Notes: generated by a model from the letters alone, not told the origin. A stretch of DNA of 64,000 nt from Hyphomicrobiales bacterium (GCA_017305535.1 JAFKKN010000005.1:407756-471755); one strand, 5' to 3'; counted from the first letter of the stretch, positions 51,854 to 60,415 are shown. Program-made: numbers and translations.

Positions 51854-53074
51854 ATGCGACGACAGGGTGGACTTCTCGGCATCGTTCTGGCGGGACTGAC
51901 AGCCGCCGCGATGACGACCGGCGTGACAACGGCTGCGTTCGCGCAGGACGAAATCAAGATCGGTGAGATCAACAGCTATTCGGCGTTGCCGTCGTTCACC
52001 GAGCCCTACCGCAAGGGGTGGCAACTCGCAGTCGAGGAAGTCAACGCCGCCGGCGGCATCAACGGCAAGAAGCTGGTGGTGGTGTCGAAGGACGATGGCG
52101 GCAAGCCCGCCGATGCGGTCACCGCCGCCAACGAACTGGTGTCGAGCGAAAAGGTCGTGATGCTGACCGGCACCTTCTTCTCGCATATCGGCCTCGCGGT
52201 GAGCGACTTCGCCAAGCAGAAGAAGGTGTTCTTCCTTGCAGCCGAACCGTTGACCGACGCCATCACGATGTCGAAGGGCAACCGCTATACGTTCCGGCTT
52301 CGTCCTTCGAATTACATGCAGGCTGCGATGCTCGCGGATGAAGCCGCGAAGCTTCCGGCCAAGCGTTGGGCCACGGTAGCGCCGAACTACGAATATGGTC
52401 AGTCGGCGGTTGCCGTCTTCAAGGAACTTCTGTCCAAGAAGCGACCGGATATTCAGTGGGTCGGCGAGCAGTGGCCGCCGCAGGGCAAGATCGATGCGGG
52501 TCCGGTGGTGCAGGCGCTGGCCGCGACCAATCCGGAAGCGATCCTCAACGTCGAGTTCGGTCCGGACCTCGTGAAGTTCGTACGTGAGGGCAACACGCGG
52601 GGCCTGTTCAAGGGGAAGTCGGTGGTGAGCTTCCTCACTGGTGAACCGGAATACCTCGATCCGCTCAAGGACGAGACGCCGAACGGCTGGATCGTCACCG
52701 GCTATCCCTGGTACGACATCAAGACCGCCGATCATGACAAGTTCCTGAAAGCCTATCAGGCCAAGTTCAACGACTATCCGCGCCTCGGCTCCATCGTCGG
52801 CTACGGCACCATCAAGGCCGCTGCCGCGATTCTCGCCAAGGCCAACTCGACCGACACCGACAAGCTGATCGAAGCTGCGGAAGGCATCAAGCTCGACTCG
52901 CCGTTTGGCGAAATCACCTTCCGCAAGAGCGACCATCAGGCAACGCTCGGCGCTTACGTCGGCAAGACGGCGGTGAAGGACGGCAAGGGCGTGATGGTCG
53001 ATTCGGTTTATCGCGACGGCAAGGATTTCCTGCCGAGCGAAGCTGATGTCGCCAAAGAACGTCCGAAGGATTGA
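51854..53074 (+). CDS. ABC transporter periplasmic substrate-binding protein, Liv/amide type
   Basis: A 406-residue type I periplasmic binding protein (Leu/Ile/Val-binding family) with a signal peptide ending AAFA-QDE. The family openers KIGEINSYSALPSFTEPYRKGWQLAVEEVNAAGG and VVSKDDGGKPADAVTAANEL are clear. Start chosen at MRRQGGLLG after GGAGG. In this cluster nicotinate or a related N-heterocycle is a candidate ligand, but specificity is not readable. Confidence 0.87.
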   Translation: MRRQGGLLGIVLAGLTAAAMTTGVTTAAFAQDEIKIGEINSYSALPSFTEPYRKGWQLAVEEVNAAGGINGKKLVVVSKDDGGKPADAVTAANELVSSEKVVMLTGTFFSHIGLAVSDFAKQKKVFFLAAEPLTDAITMSKGNRYTFRLRPSNYMQAAMLADEAAKLPAKRWATVAPNYEYGQSAVAVFKELLSKKRPDIQWVGEQWPPQGKIDAGPVVQALAATNPEAILNVEFGPDLVKFVREGNTRGLFKGKSVVSFLTGEPEYLDPLKDETPNGWIVTGYPWYDIKTADHDKFLKAYQAKFNDYPRLGSIVGYGTIKAAAAILAKANSTDTDKLIEAAEGIKLDSPFGEITFRKSDHQATLGAYVGKTAVKDGKGVMVDSVYRDGKDFLPSEADVAKERPKD

Positions 53075-53082
53075 TGCGCAAT

Positions 53083-53113
53083 CGATGGCCGGGACTCGTT
53101 GTCCCGGCCATCG
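53083..53113. terminator. Perfect GC hairpin between binding-protein and permease genes
   Basis: Thirteen paired bases (CGATGGCCGGGAC and its complement) close a five-base loop TCGTT, nine bases after the binding-protein stop. It belongs to the GGCCGGGAC repeat family and probably reduces downstream expression or protects the upstream message. There is no T run. Confidence 0.5.
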
Positions 53114-53198
53114 TCGTATCGCGACTGTGATCTTTGCTTTTCCTCTCGCATGATCGGGCGATGGCTGTTGCCGATTGTCGCCCCGCCGGGCAGGCCCG

Positions 53199-55088
53199 AT
53201 GAGCTTTTATGTCGTCCAGTTTCTATCCGGACTTGCCAGCGCCGCCGCGCTGTTTCTCGTCGCGTCCGGCCTGTCGATCATCTTCGGCGTCACCCGCATC
53301 GTGAATTTCGCGCACGGCGCGTTCTATATGCTGGGCGCTTATGTCGCCTTCTCGCTGACCGAGCGGCTCTCCGGCACGCTCGGCTTCTGGGGCGGCATCA
53401 TCGCTGCGGCGGTGATCGTTGCGCTGATCGGCGTGCTGGTCGAGATGCTGCTGCTGCGGCGCATCTATCGCTCGCCCGAATTGTTTCAACTGCTCGCGAC
53501 CTTCGGCTTGACTTTGATGGTCGAGGACCTCGCGGTGCTGATCTGGGGGCCGGACGATCTGCTCGGCCGCCGCGCGCCGGGGCTGCGCGGGGCATTCGAT
53601 TTTTTCGGTCAGGCGATCCCGACCTACGACGTGTTGCTGATGGTGCTGGGGCCGGTGGTGCTCGGCGCGCTGTGGCTGCTGTTCCACCGCACGCGATGGG
53701 GCGTGCTGGTGCGTGCCGCGACGCAGGATCGCGACATGGTGGCGGCGCTCGGCGTCAATCAGAAATGGCTGTTCACCAGCGTATTCGCGCTCGGCGTCTT
53801 TCTCGCGGCGCTCGGCGGCGCATTGCAGATTCCGCGCGATGCCGTCAATCACACCATGGATCTGCGCATCATCGTCGATGTATTCGTGGTCGTCGTGATC
53901 GGCGGGCTTGGCAGCATCACCGGCGCATTCGTCGCCGCCGTGCTGGTGTCGGAGCTGAACGCATTCGGCATCCTGATCTTTCCGAAGATTTCCATCATTC
54001 TCGTATTCCTGGTGATGGCGGTGGTGCTGATCGTGCGGCCGTGGGGTCTGTTCGGAAAACCTGAAGCCGCCGCGCGGCAGACGCCGGGACTTGCGGTGCA
54101 GCCGTGGCGGCCGCTGTCGTCGCAGGCGCGGCTGGCCTTCGTCGGCGTGTTGATTTTGGCCGCGGCGCTGCCGTTGCTCGGCAGCAACTATGCGCTAATC
54201 GTCGGCGCGGAGATCGCGATCTTCGTCATCTTCGCGGTGAGCTTGCACTTCCTGATGTCGGTCGGAGGCATGGCGTCGTTCGGCCATGCGGCTTACTTCG
54301 GGCTGGGCGCGTACGGCGTGGCGTTTCTCGCCAAGCTCGCCGGCCTGCCGATGATCGCGTGCCTGCTGCTCGGGCCGCTGCTCGGATTGTTCGGTGCGAT
54401 CGTCTTCGGCTGGTTCGCGGTGCAACTATCCGGGGTCTATTTCGCCATGCTGACCTTGGCCTTCGCGCAGATCGTGTGGTCGATCGCGTTCCAGTGGGTC
54501 GATGTCACTGGCGGCGACAACGGCATTCTCGGCGTGTGGCCTGCGGCGCTGGTGGCGACGCCGGCGCGGTTCTATTGGCTGGCGCTGGCGATCACGGCGC
54601 TGTCGGTGGTGGTGCTGCGCGTGCTGGTGTTCTCGCCGTTCGGTTATGCGTTGCGGGCGACGCGCGATTCCGGCCTGCGCAGCGAGGCCATCGGCATCAA
54701 CAGCAAGCGCATCCAGTGGACCGCCTTCGTCATCGCCGGCACCTTCGCCGCCCTTGCAGGTGCGCTGTTCGCCTATCTCAAGGGCAGCGTGTTTCCCGAC
54801 AACGCCGGCATCGCGCTGTCGGTGGATTCGCTGGTGATGGTGCTGCTGGGTGGCGTCGAAACAGTTTCGGGCGCGGTCGTCGGCGCCATCGTCTACAAGG
54901 CGCTCAGCATCTGGCTCGTCAGTTACACCGAACTGTCGAAACTGGTAATGGGCGCGGTCATCGTGCTGCTTGTGGTGATGTTCCCGAAAGGCATCGTCGG
55001 CACCTTCGATAGCCTGATCGAAAGCGGCAGGCTGTCATTCCTGAAACGCGGATCGTCACGCGCGACGCAGACGGAGGGCGCGGAATGA
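53199..55088 (+). CDS. Fused ABC permease (LivH-LivM in one chain)
   Basis: A 629-residue inner-membrane protein. Residues about 1-290 match a LivH-type permease (SGLSIIFGVTRIVNFAHGAFYMLGAY) and about 320-610 a LivM-type permease (MSVGGMASFGHAAYFGLGAYG, GLRSEAIGINSKRIQWTAFVIAG). The two normally separate subunits are therefore one polypeptide. Start chosen at MSFYVVQF; a TTG at 53175 would add eight residues. Confidence 0.88.
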   Translation: MSFYVVQFLSGLASAAALFLVASGLSIIFGVTRIVNFAHGAFYMLGAYVAFSLTERLSGTLGFWGGIIAAAVIVALIGVLVEMLLLRRIYRSPELFQLLATFGLTLMVEDLAVLIWGPDDLLGRRAPGLRGAFDFFGQAIPTYDVLLMVLGPVVLGALWLLFHRTRWGVLVRAATQDRDMVAALGVNQKWLFTSVFALGVFLAALGGALQIPRDAVNHTMDLRIIVDVFVVVVIGGLGSITGAFVAAVLVSELNAFGILIFPKISIILVFLVMAVVLIVRPWGLFGKPEAAARQTPGLAVQPWRPLSSQARLAFVGVLILAAALPLLGSNYALIVGAEIAIFVIFAVSLHFLMSVGGMASFGHAAYFGLGAYGVAFLAKLAGLPMIACLLLGPLLGLFGAIVFGWFAVQLSGVYFAMLTLAFAQIVWSIAFQWVDVTGGDNGILGVWPAALVATPARFYWLALAITALSVVVLRVLVFSPFGYALRATRDSGLRSEAIGINSKRIQWTAFVIAGTFAALAGALFAYLKGSVFPDNAGIALSVDSLVMVLLGGVETVSGAVVGAIVYKALSIWLVSYTELSKLVMGAVIVLLVVMFPKGIVGTFDSLIESGRLSFLKRGSSRATQTEGAE

Positions 55089-55876
55089 GCGGCGCTGCTG
55101 CCCTTCTCTCGGTTGACGACCTGACCAAATCCTACGGGGGCGTTCACGCCGTGCGGGGCGTCTCGTTCAAGCTGGCGGCCGGAGAAATTCTCGCGCTGAT
55201 CGGGCCGAACGGTGCCGGCAAGAGCACTTGCTTCGACATGCTCAACGGCCAGCGCAAGCCGGATCGCGGACGCGTGCAATTGCTGGGGCAGGACATCACC
55301 GGCCAGCCGCCGCGTCGCGTCTGGCGGCTCGGCGTCGGCCGAACGTTTCAGATCACCGCGACGTTTCCCACCATGACGGTGCGCGAGAATGTGCAGGTCG
55401 CGCTGGTGTCTTACGCCAGTCAGATTTTCAACCTCTGGCGCTCGACGCCGGATTTCCAGCGCGATGAAGCGGATCGGTTGTTGGCGCTGGTCGGCGTCGA
55501 GGGCTATGCCGAACGGCCATGCGGTGAACTTGCCTACGGCGATCTCAAGCGGCTCGAATTGGCGATCGCGCTCGCCAATCAACCGAAGCTGCTGTTGATG
55601 GACGAGCCGACCGCCGGCATGGCGCCGCGCGACCGTATCGAACTGATGCGGCTGACGGCGCGTATCGCGCGAGAGCAGTCGATCGGCGTGTTGTTCACTG
55701 AACACGACATGGACGTGGTATTCGAACACGCCGACCGGATTCTGGTGCTCAATCGTGGCACGTTGATCGCGGAAGGTTCACCCGAGGACGTGCGGCGCGA
55801 CCCGCAGGTGCGCGCGATCTATCTCGGCGAAGGCCTGGTTTATGACGCGCGACATCAGGAAGGAGCGGGTACATGA
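55085..55876 (+). CDS. ABC transporter ATP-binding protein, LivG type
   Basis: A 263-residue ATPase with Walker A GPNGAGKST (about 42-50), an atypical signature ELAYGDLKRLELA, Walker B LLLMDEPTAGMAP and His switch FTEHDMD. It overlaps the permease stop by four bases (ATGA) and pairs with the next gene. Confidence 0.9.
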   Translation: MSGAAALLSVDDLTKSYGGVHAVRGVSFKLAAGEILALIGPNGAGKSTCFDMLNGQRKPDRGRVQLLGQDITGQPPRRVWRLGVGRTFQITATFPTMTVRENVQVALVSYASQIFNLWRSTPDFQRDEADRLLALVGVEGYAERPCGELAYGDLKRLELAIALANQPKLLLMDEPTAGMAPRDRIELMRLTARIAREQSIGVLFTEHDMDVVFEHADRILVLNRGTLIAEGSPEDVRRDPQVRAIYLGEGLVYDARHQEGAGT

Positions 55877-56577
55877 AGCTCTCGGTGTCCGCGCTGAATA
55901 GTTATTACGGGCCGGCGCATATCCTGTTCGATGTCGATCTCGAGGTCGGTGCAGGCGAAGTCGTCGCGCTGCTCGGCCGCAACGGGGCCGGCAAGTCGAC
56001 GACGTTTCGTTCGCTCGTCGGGCTCGTCGCCCATCGCGAAGGCCGCATCACGTTTGAGGGGCACGACATCTCGAAAGCACCGACGCATGCGATCGGTCGT
56101 GCCGGTCTCGGTTACGTTCCCGAGGAGCGACGCATCTTCACCGATCTTACTGTCGAGGAGAATCTCGAAGTCGGACGCCAGCCGGCGCGCCCCGGCGCGC
56201 CGCAATGGAGCCGAGAGAAACTGTTCGCGCTGTTTCCCAACCTTGCCGAGATGCGCAACCGCGCCGGTGGCCGCATGAGCGGCGGGGAACAGCAGATGCT
56301 GACCATCGCGCGCACGCTGATGGGTAATCCGTCGCTGGTATTGCTGGACGAGCCGTCGGAAGGTCTGTCGCCGAAGATCGTCGAGCAGATGGCGCATGCC
56401 ATTCTGACGATGAAGAAAGAAGGTCTGAGCATTCTATTGTCCGAGCAGAACCTGCACTTCGCGCGACTGATCTCGGATCGCAGTTACATCATCGAGCGCG
56501 GCCGCATCTGCTTCAGCGGCACCATGGCCGATCTCGATGCACGGCCGGACATCCGTGATGCGCATCTTGCGATGTAA
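55873..56577 (+). CDS. ABC transporter ATP-binding protein, LivF type
   Basis: A 234-residue ATPase with Walker A GRNGAGKST, the LivF hallmark GLGYVPEERRIFTDLTVEENL, signature RMSGGEQQML and Walker B LVLLDEPSEGLSP. It overlaps the preceding gene by four bases. Confidence 0.92.
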   Translation: MKLSVSALNSYYGPAHILFDVDLEVGAGEVVALLGRNGAGKSTTFRSLVGLVAHREGRITFEGHDISKAPTHAIGRAGLGYVPEERRIFTDLTVEENLEVGRQPARPGAPQWSREKLFALFPNLAEMRNRAGGRMSGGEQQMLTIARTLMGNPSLVLLDEPSEGLSPKIVEQMAHAILTMKKEGLSILLSEQNLHFARLISDRSYIIERGRICFSGTMADLDARPDIRDAHLAM

Positions 56578-56633
56578 CGACATGGGCATTCGACAAACAC
56601 ACGTGCCACCGACGGCTCCATGGGGGAGCGCCC

Positions 56634-57092
56634 ATGGCTAGGAAGCCGGCAACGAAAAGCAAGGCTGCTTCGCAGAAGCCTGCGTCATACAGCCTCGACG
56701 AGCAGGTCGGCTTCATTCTGCGTCAGGTATCGCAGCGTCATACCGCGATCTTTGCGGCGGCTATCGGTTCGCAACTCACCGCGACGCAATGGGCGGCGTT
56801 GTCAAAACTCGCGGAAGCGGGGCCGTGCTCGCAAAATCAACTCGGCCGCCTCACTGCGATGGACGTCGCGACCATCAAGGGCGTGATCGATCGGCTGACC
56901 GCGCGCGGCTTGACGGAGACCGGACCGGATCCGAAGGATGGCCGGCGGTTGCTGGTCACGCTGACGCGCGCCGGTCAGGCGTTGGTCGAAAAGATATCGC
57001 CCAACGCGCTGGATGTGACGGAGAAAACGCTGGCGCCGCTGACGGCGAAGGAACGCGACGTGTTCGTCGCGTTACTTGCCAAACTCCGTTAG
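56634..57092 (+). CDS. MarR-family regulator, candidate regulator of the nicotinate genes
   Basis: A 152-residue winged-helix regulator preceded by GGGGGAG. The helix-turn-helix (QNQLGRLTAMDVATIKGVIDRLTARGL) and wing (DPKDGRRLLVTLT) are typical. The N-terminus is Lys/Ala-rich. It lies inside the cluster directly after livF and is the only regulator there, so it is the likely reader of the TTNGTRTACNAA palindromes. Nicotinate repressor NicR of Pseudomonas is also a MarR protein. Confidence 0.83.
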   Translation: MARKPATKSKAASQKPASYSLDEQVGFILRQVSQRHTAIFAAAIGSQLTATQWAALSKLAEAGPCSQNQLGRLTAMDVATIKGVIDRLTARGLTETGPDPKDGRRLLVTLTRAGQALVEKISPNALDVTEKTLAPLTAKERDVFVALLAKLR

Positions 57093-57185
57093 CTCGGGAT
57101 GAATTTAACTTCGCCGTCATGTCCGGCATGAAACCGGTCGTGACGGTGTTGATCCAACGCCGCGCCGTTGGTGTTGCGGCAATCG

Positions 57186-58151
57186 TCAGACGTCGCGATC
57201 GAGCAGCGCCTTGAAATCGGTGCGCGCGCGCTCGGCTTCGGTCTTCGCCGCCGCGCTGACCTCGCCCAGTCCGAAATAGCCATGAATGAGGCCGGGGCCG
57301 CCGTGATAGGCGGTCGGCACGCCTGCCGCCGTCAGCGCATTGGCATAGGCTTTACCTTCGTCGCGTAGCGGATCGAACCACGCGGTGCAGACGACCGCGG
57401 GCGCGACGCCTGCCAGGCTTTTCGCACGCAATGGCGACACGCGCCAGTCGGTGGCGTGGTCGGCGTCTTCGAGATAATGCCCGGCGAACCATTCCATGAC
57501 CGCGCGCGAGAGGAAATAGCCCTCGGCGTTCTCGTCGCGCGACGGATAAAGCGCGTTTTCTCCCGCGTCCGCGTAGCTGCCGACGATATCGGTGACGGGA
57601 TAAACAAGCATTTGGCCTGCGAGATTGATTCCTGCGTCGCGACAGGCGAGCGCGACGGCCGCCGCGAGGTTGCCGCCTGCGCTGTCACCGGCGACGCCGA
57701 CCCGCGCGGGATCGCCGCCGAACTCGCCGATCCGCGCGATGACGTCGCGCGTCGCCGCGAAGCAATCCTCGAAGGCGCCGGGAAAGCGTGTTTCCGGCGG
57801 CCGCCGGTAATCGACCGAGATCACCACCGCACCGGTTTCGATTGCGAGCAGCCGCGCTTGCCGGTCGTGAGTTTCCAGATCGCCGGCAACCCAGCCACCG
57901 CCGTGGAAGAAGACCACGGTGGACGACGTCGGCGCCTGTCGGTTGCGATAGAGGCGCGCGGCGAGCGGCCCGGCCGCGCCCTCCACCTCGATGTCCGCGA
58001 CCATCGCGACTGGCGGCGGCGGAACGGCGGCACGGGCATCGGCAAGCGCGCGTAGCGAATCCCGCGCGGTTTTCGGCGTCAGGCTCGGCGGATCGCGCAG
58101 CGGCAGTTTCGGAATGACGGCGGCAATGGCTGGATCGAGCGGCGCAGGCAT
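57186..58151 (-). CDS. Alpha/beta hydrolase of the hormone-sensitive-lipase type
   Basis: A 321-residue hydrolase with the oxyanion motif FFHGGGWVAGD (about 85), the nucleophile elbow GVAGDSAGGNLA (Ser about 158), an acid residue in WFDPLRDEG and the final His in GLIHGYFG. A carboxylesterase or amidase-like role is expected. Start chosen at MPAPLDP, six bases after GGGAG. It follows the enamidase gene by 97 bases in the same direction and is probably co-transcribed; its substrate may be a later pathway intermediate. Confidence 0.82.
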   Translation of the reverse strand: MPAPLDPAIAAVIPKLPLRDPPSLTPKTARDSLRALADARAAVPPPPVAMVADIEVEGAAGPLAARLYRNRQAPTSSTVVFFHGGGWVAGDLETHDRQARLLAIETGAVVISVDYRRPPETRFPGAFEDCFAATRDVIARIGEFGGDPARVGVAGDSAGGNLAAAVALACRDAGINLAGQMLVYPVTDIVGSYADAGENALYPSRDENAEGYFLSRAVMEWFAGHYLEDADHATDWRVSPLRAKSLAGVAPAVVCTAWFDPLRDEGKAYANALTAAGVPTAYHGGPGLIHGYFGLGEVSAAAKTEAERARTDFKALLDRDV

Positions 58152-58248
58152 GATGTCTCCCATTCTTGAATCCTGACAGACATCATTGTCACCGCGGACA
58201 GGACGACGCAATTCGGACGCGCCTATGTCGGTACGGCCACGCCGTGCG

Positions 58249-59448
58249 TCAATGCGCGACGATCACCGGCACCTTGCCGGCGGGCGGTGTGTTGCGGCTG
58301 CGCTGGCTGCGCACGAGGCCGTCGATCACGGTCATGCCGACGCCGGGCAGATCGCCGAGCCGCACGCTCTCCAGAATGTCCTTGCCGGCCGAGTGCTGCG
58401 CCTTGTCCATGAACACGAAGTCGGCGGCGCGGCCGACTTCGATCAGTCCGCAATCCAGCGCACGCATCCGCGCGGTGTTGCCGGTGGCGAAGCAGAACGC
58501 GACTTCCGCCGGCACATCGCCGAGCGACGACAGCATCGAGATCATGCGCAGGATGCCGAGCGGCTGCACACCGGAGCCCGCCGGTGCATCAGTGCCGAGG
58601 ATGACACGATTGAGGTCGCCCATCTCTCTGGCGAGACGCAGCGTGTAGAGCGCCGAACGTTCGTTGCCATTGTGGACGAGTTCGAGACCGCGCTTACAGC
58701 CCTCGCAGATGCAGCGGATCTGTCCGTCGGGCAGCGCGGTGTGGCCGCCGTTGATGTGACCGACCACGTCGGTGTCGGCTTCGAGCACGACGTCCGCATC
58801 GATCAGCCCTGAGCCGGGAATCGACGGGCCGCCGGTGTGGATCGTGCTGTTCATGCCGTACTTGCGTGCCCACGCCACCATCTTGCGCGCGGTGGGGCCG
58901 TCCTTGACGCTGCCGAGGCCGACTTCGCCGAGCCAGCGCACGCCAGCCGCAGCCATCTCCTTGAAGTCTTCTTCCACCATGCCGTTTTCGATCACCGGCG
59001 CGCCAGCGAGTACCTTGACGCCGCTCGGGCGCAGATTTTCGAACGCGCGCTGCGCGAAGATCGCCATCGCCTTGAGACCGACGATGTCCTTTGGCCGTCC
59101 CGGCATATGTACTTCGCCGGCGGAGATCATGGTGGTGACGCCGCCGTGCAGATTGCTGTCGATCCAGCTCATCTGGTTCTGCCGCGGCGTCCAGTCGCCT
59201 GCGACGGGGTGAACGTGGCTGTCGATCAGGCCGGGCGTGAGCGTCACGCCGTTGGCGTCGATGATTGTGTTGGCACCTTCGGTATCGACATCCTTGGCGC
59301 GGCCGATGGCGGTGATTTTTCCGTCCACCGCGACCACGGTATCCGCATCCAGGATCGGGTTTTCGAGAGCGCCGCTTAGAACCAGTCCGATGTTTCGGAC
59401 GACCAACTTCCCGGAATGCGCGTTTCCCTGTGGCTCGCCATGCGACAT
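58249..59448 (-). CDS. Enamidase-like amidohydrolase
   Basis: A 399-residue amidohydrolase resembling the Eubacterium barkeri enamidase, which hydrolyses 1,4,5,6-tetrahydro-6-oxonicotinate to ammonia and 2-formylglutarate. A full set of metal residues is present: His78 and His80 (SHVH), Glu175 (GEVGLG), His204 (STIHTGG), His231 (VGHINGG) and Asp287 (GTDAPAG). The block LHGGVTTMISAGEVHMPGRP and the C-terminal SRNTPPA are strongly reminiscent of that enzyme. It is preceded by GGGAGCAAGG. A palindrome shared with the reductase operon lies 84 bases upstream. Confidence 0.82.
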   Translation of the reverse strand: MSHGEPQGNAHSGKLVVRNIGLVLSGALENPILDADTVVAVDGKITAIGRAKDVDTEGANTIIDANGVTLTPGLIDSHVHPVAGDWTPRQNQMSWIDSNLHGGVTTMISAGEVHMPGRPKDIVGLKAMAIFAQRAFENLRPSGVKVLAGAPVIENGMVEEDFKEMAAAGVRWLGEVGLGSVKDGPTARKMVAWARKYGMNSTIHTGGPSIPGSGLIDADVVLEADTDVVGHINGGHTALPDGQIRCICEGCKRGLELVHNGNERSALYTLRLAREMGDLNRVILGTDAPAGSGVQPLGILRMISMLSSLGDVPAEVAFCFATGNTARMRALDCGLIEVGRAADFVFMDKAQHSAGKDILESVRLGDLPGVGMTVIDGLVRSQRSRNTPPAGKVPVIVAH

Positions 59449-59491
59449 TTGCCTTGCTCCCTGGCATTAAGCTGTTGTTTTAAAAACAGAT

Positions 59492-59518
59492 TTGATCCCA
59501 TCTTGACGACGGGATCAA
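59492..59518. promoter_or_regulatory. Inverted repeat in the enamidase leader
   Basis: TTGATCCC and GGGATCAA form eight-base arms around an 11-base spacer, 44-70 bases upstream of the enamidase start, next to the shared operator. Next to it, CTGTTGTTTTAAAAACAG (59472-59489) is also near-palindromic. Either could be a second regulator site. Confidence 0.35.
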
Positions 59519-59531
59519 GTCGGTTTATTCA

Positions 59532-59543
59532 TTAGTATACTAA
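59532..59543. promoter_or_regulatory. Palindromic operator 3 between enamidase and fpr genes
   Basis: TTAGTATACTAA, a perfect 12-base palindrome matching TTNGTRTACNAA. It lies 84 bases from the enamidase start and 98 from the fpr start, so it can control both. Confidence 0.6.
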
Positions 59544-59641
59544 CGATATTGGCCAATGCAACCGCCACGCTTTCGTCACATTCAGCGCCATTTTGACCGA
59601 CGATTGTGCGACGCAATAAAACGGTTATGGAATCTGCCGCA

Positions 59642-60415
59642 ATGAGCAACTTCAACTTCGAAAGCGTTCTCAGCGTCCATCATTGGACCGACAACCTATT
59701 CAGCTTCACGACCACGCGCGATCCCTCATTCCGCTTCCGCAATGGCGAGTTCACGATGATCGGCCTCAAGGTCGGCGAGAAGCCGCTGCTGCGCGCCTAC
59801 AGCGTGGCAAGCGCCAACTACGAAGAGAACCTCGAATTCTTCTCCATCAAGGTGCAGGACGGGCCGTTGACCTCGCGCTTGCAGCACCTCAAGGAAGGCG
59901 ACCAGATCATGGTCAGCCGCAAGGCGACCGGAACGCTGGTGATCGATAACCTGCACAGCGGTCGCAACCTTTACCTGATCGGCACCGGCACCGGTCTCGC
60001 GCCGTTCCTCAGCGTCATCAAGGACCCGGAAACTTACGAACGTTTCGAGAAGGTGGTGCTGCTGCACGGCTGCCGTCACGTCAAGGAACTGGCCTATGGC
60101 GAGATGATCACCGAGACGCTGCCGAAGCATGACTTCCTCGGCGAATACATCAGTAACCAACTGATCTACTATCCGACCGTGACGCGTGATCCGTTCCGCA
60201 ATCGCGGCCGCATTACCGACCTGATTGCCTCGGGCAAGCTGTTCGGCGATATCAATCTGCCGGAGCTCGATGCCGAGCATGATCGCGTGATGATGTGCGG
60301 CAGCCCCGCGCTGCTGGTCGACACCCGCGCGCTGCTGATCGAGCGCGGCTTCGTCGAAGGCAATCACGGCGAGCCGGGACACTTCGTTGTCGAGAAGGCG
60401 TTCGCCGAGCGCTAG
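59642..60415 (+). CDS. fpr: Ferredoxin/flavodoxin-NADP+ reductase
   Basis: A 257-residue FAD enzyme of the bacterial FNR type. FAD site RAYSVAS (about 51-57), NADP site GTGTGLAPFLSVI (about 116-128) and C-terminal region EKAFAER. It moves electrons between NADPH and ferredoxin. Divergent from the enamidase gene across operator 3, it could supply reduced ferredoxin to the 6-hydroxynicotinate reductase, but fpr is also a common housekeeping gene. Start chosen at MSNFNFESV. Confidence 0.9.
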   Translation: MSNFNFESVLSVHHWTDNLFSFTTTRDPSFRFRNGEFTMIGLKVGEKPLLRAYSVASANYEENLEFFSIKVQDGPLTSRLQHLKEGDQIMVSRKATGTLVIDNLHSGRNLYLIGTGTGLAPFLSVIKDPETYERFEKVVLLHGCRHVKELAYGEMITETLPKHDFLGEYISNQLIYYPTVTRDPFRNRGRITDLIASGKLFGDINLPELDAEHDRVMMCGSPALLVDTRALLIERGFVEGNHGEPGHFVVEKAFAER

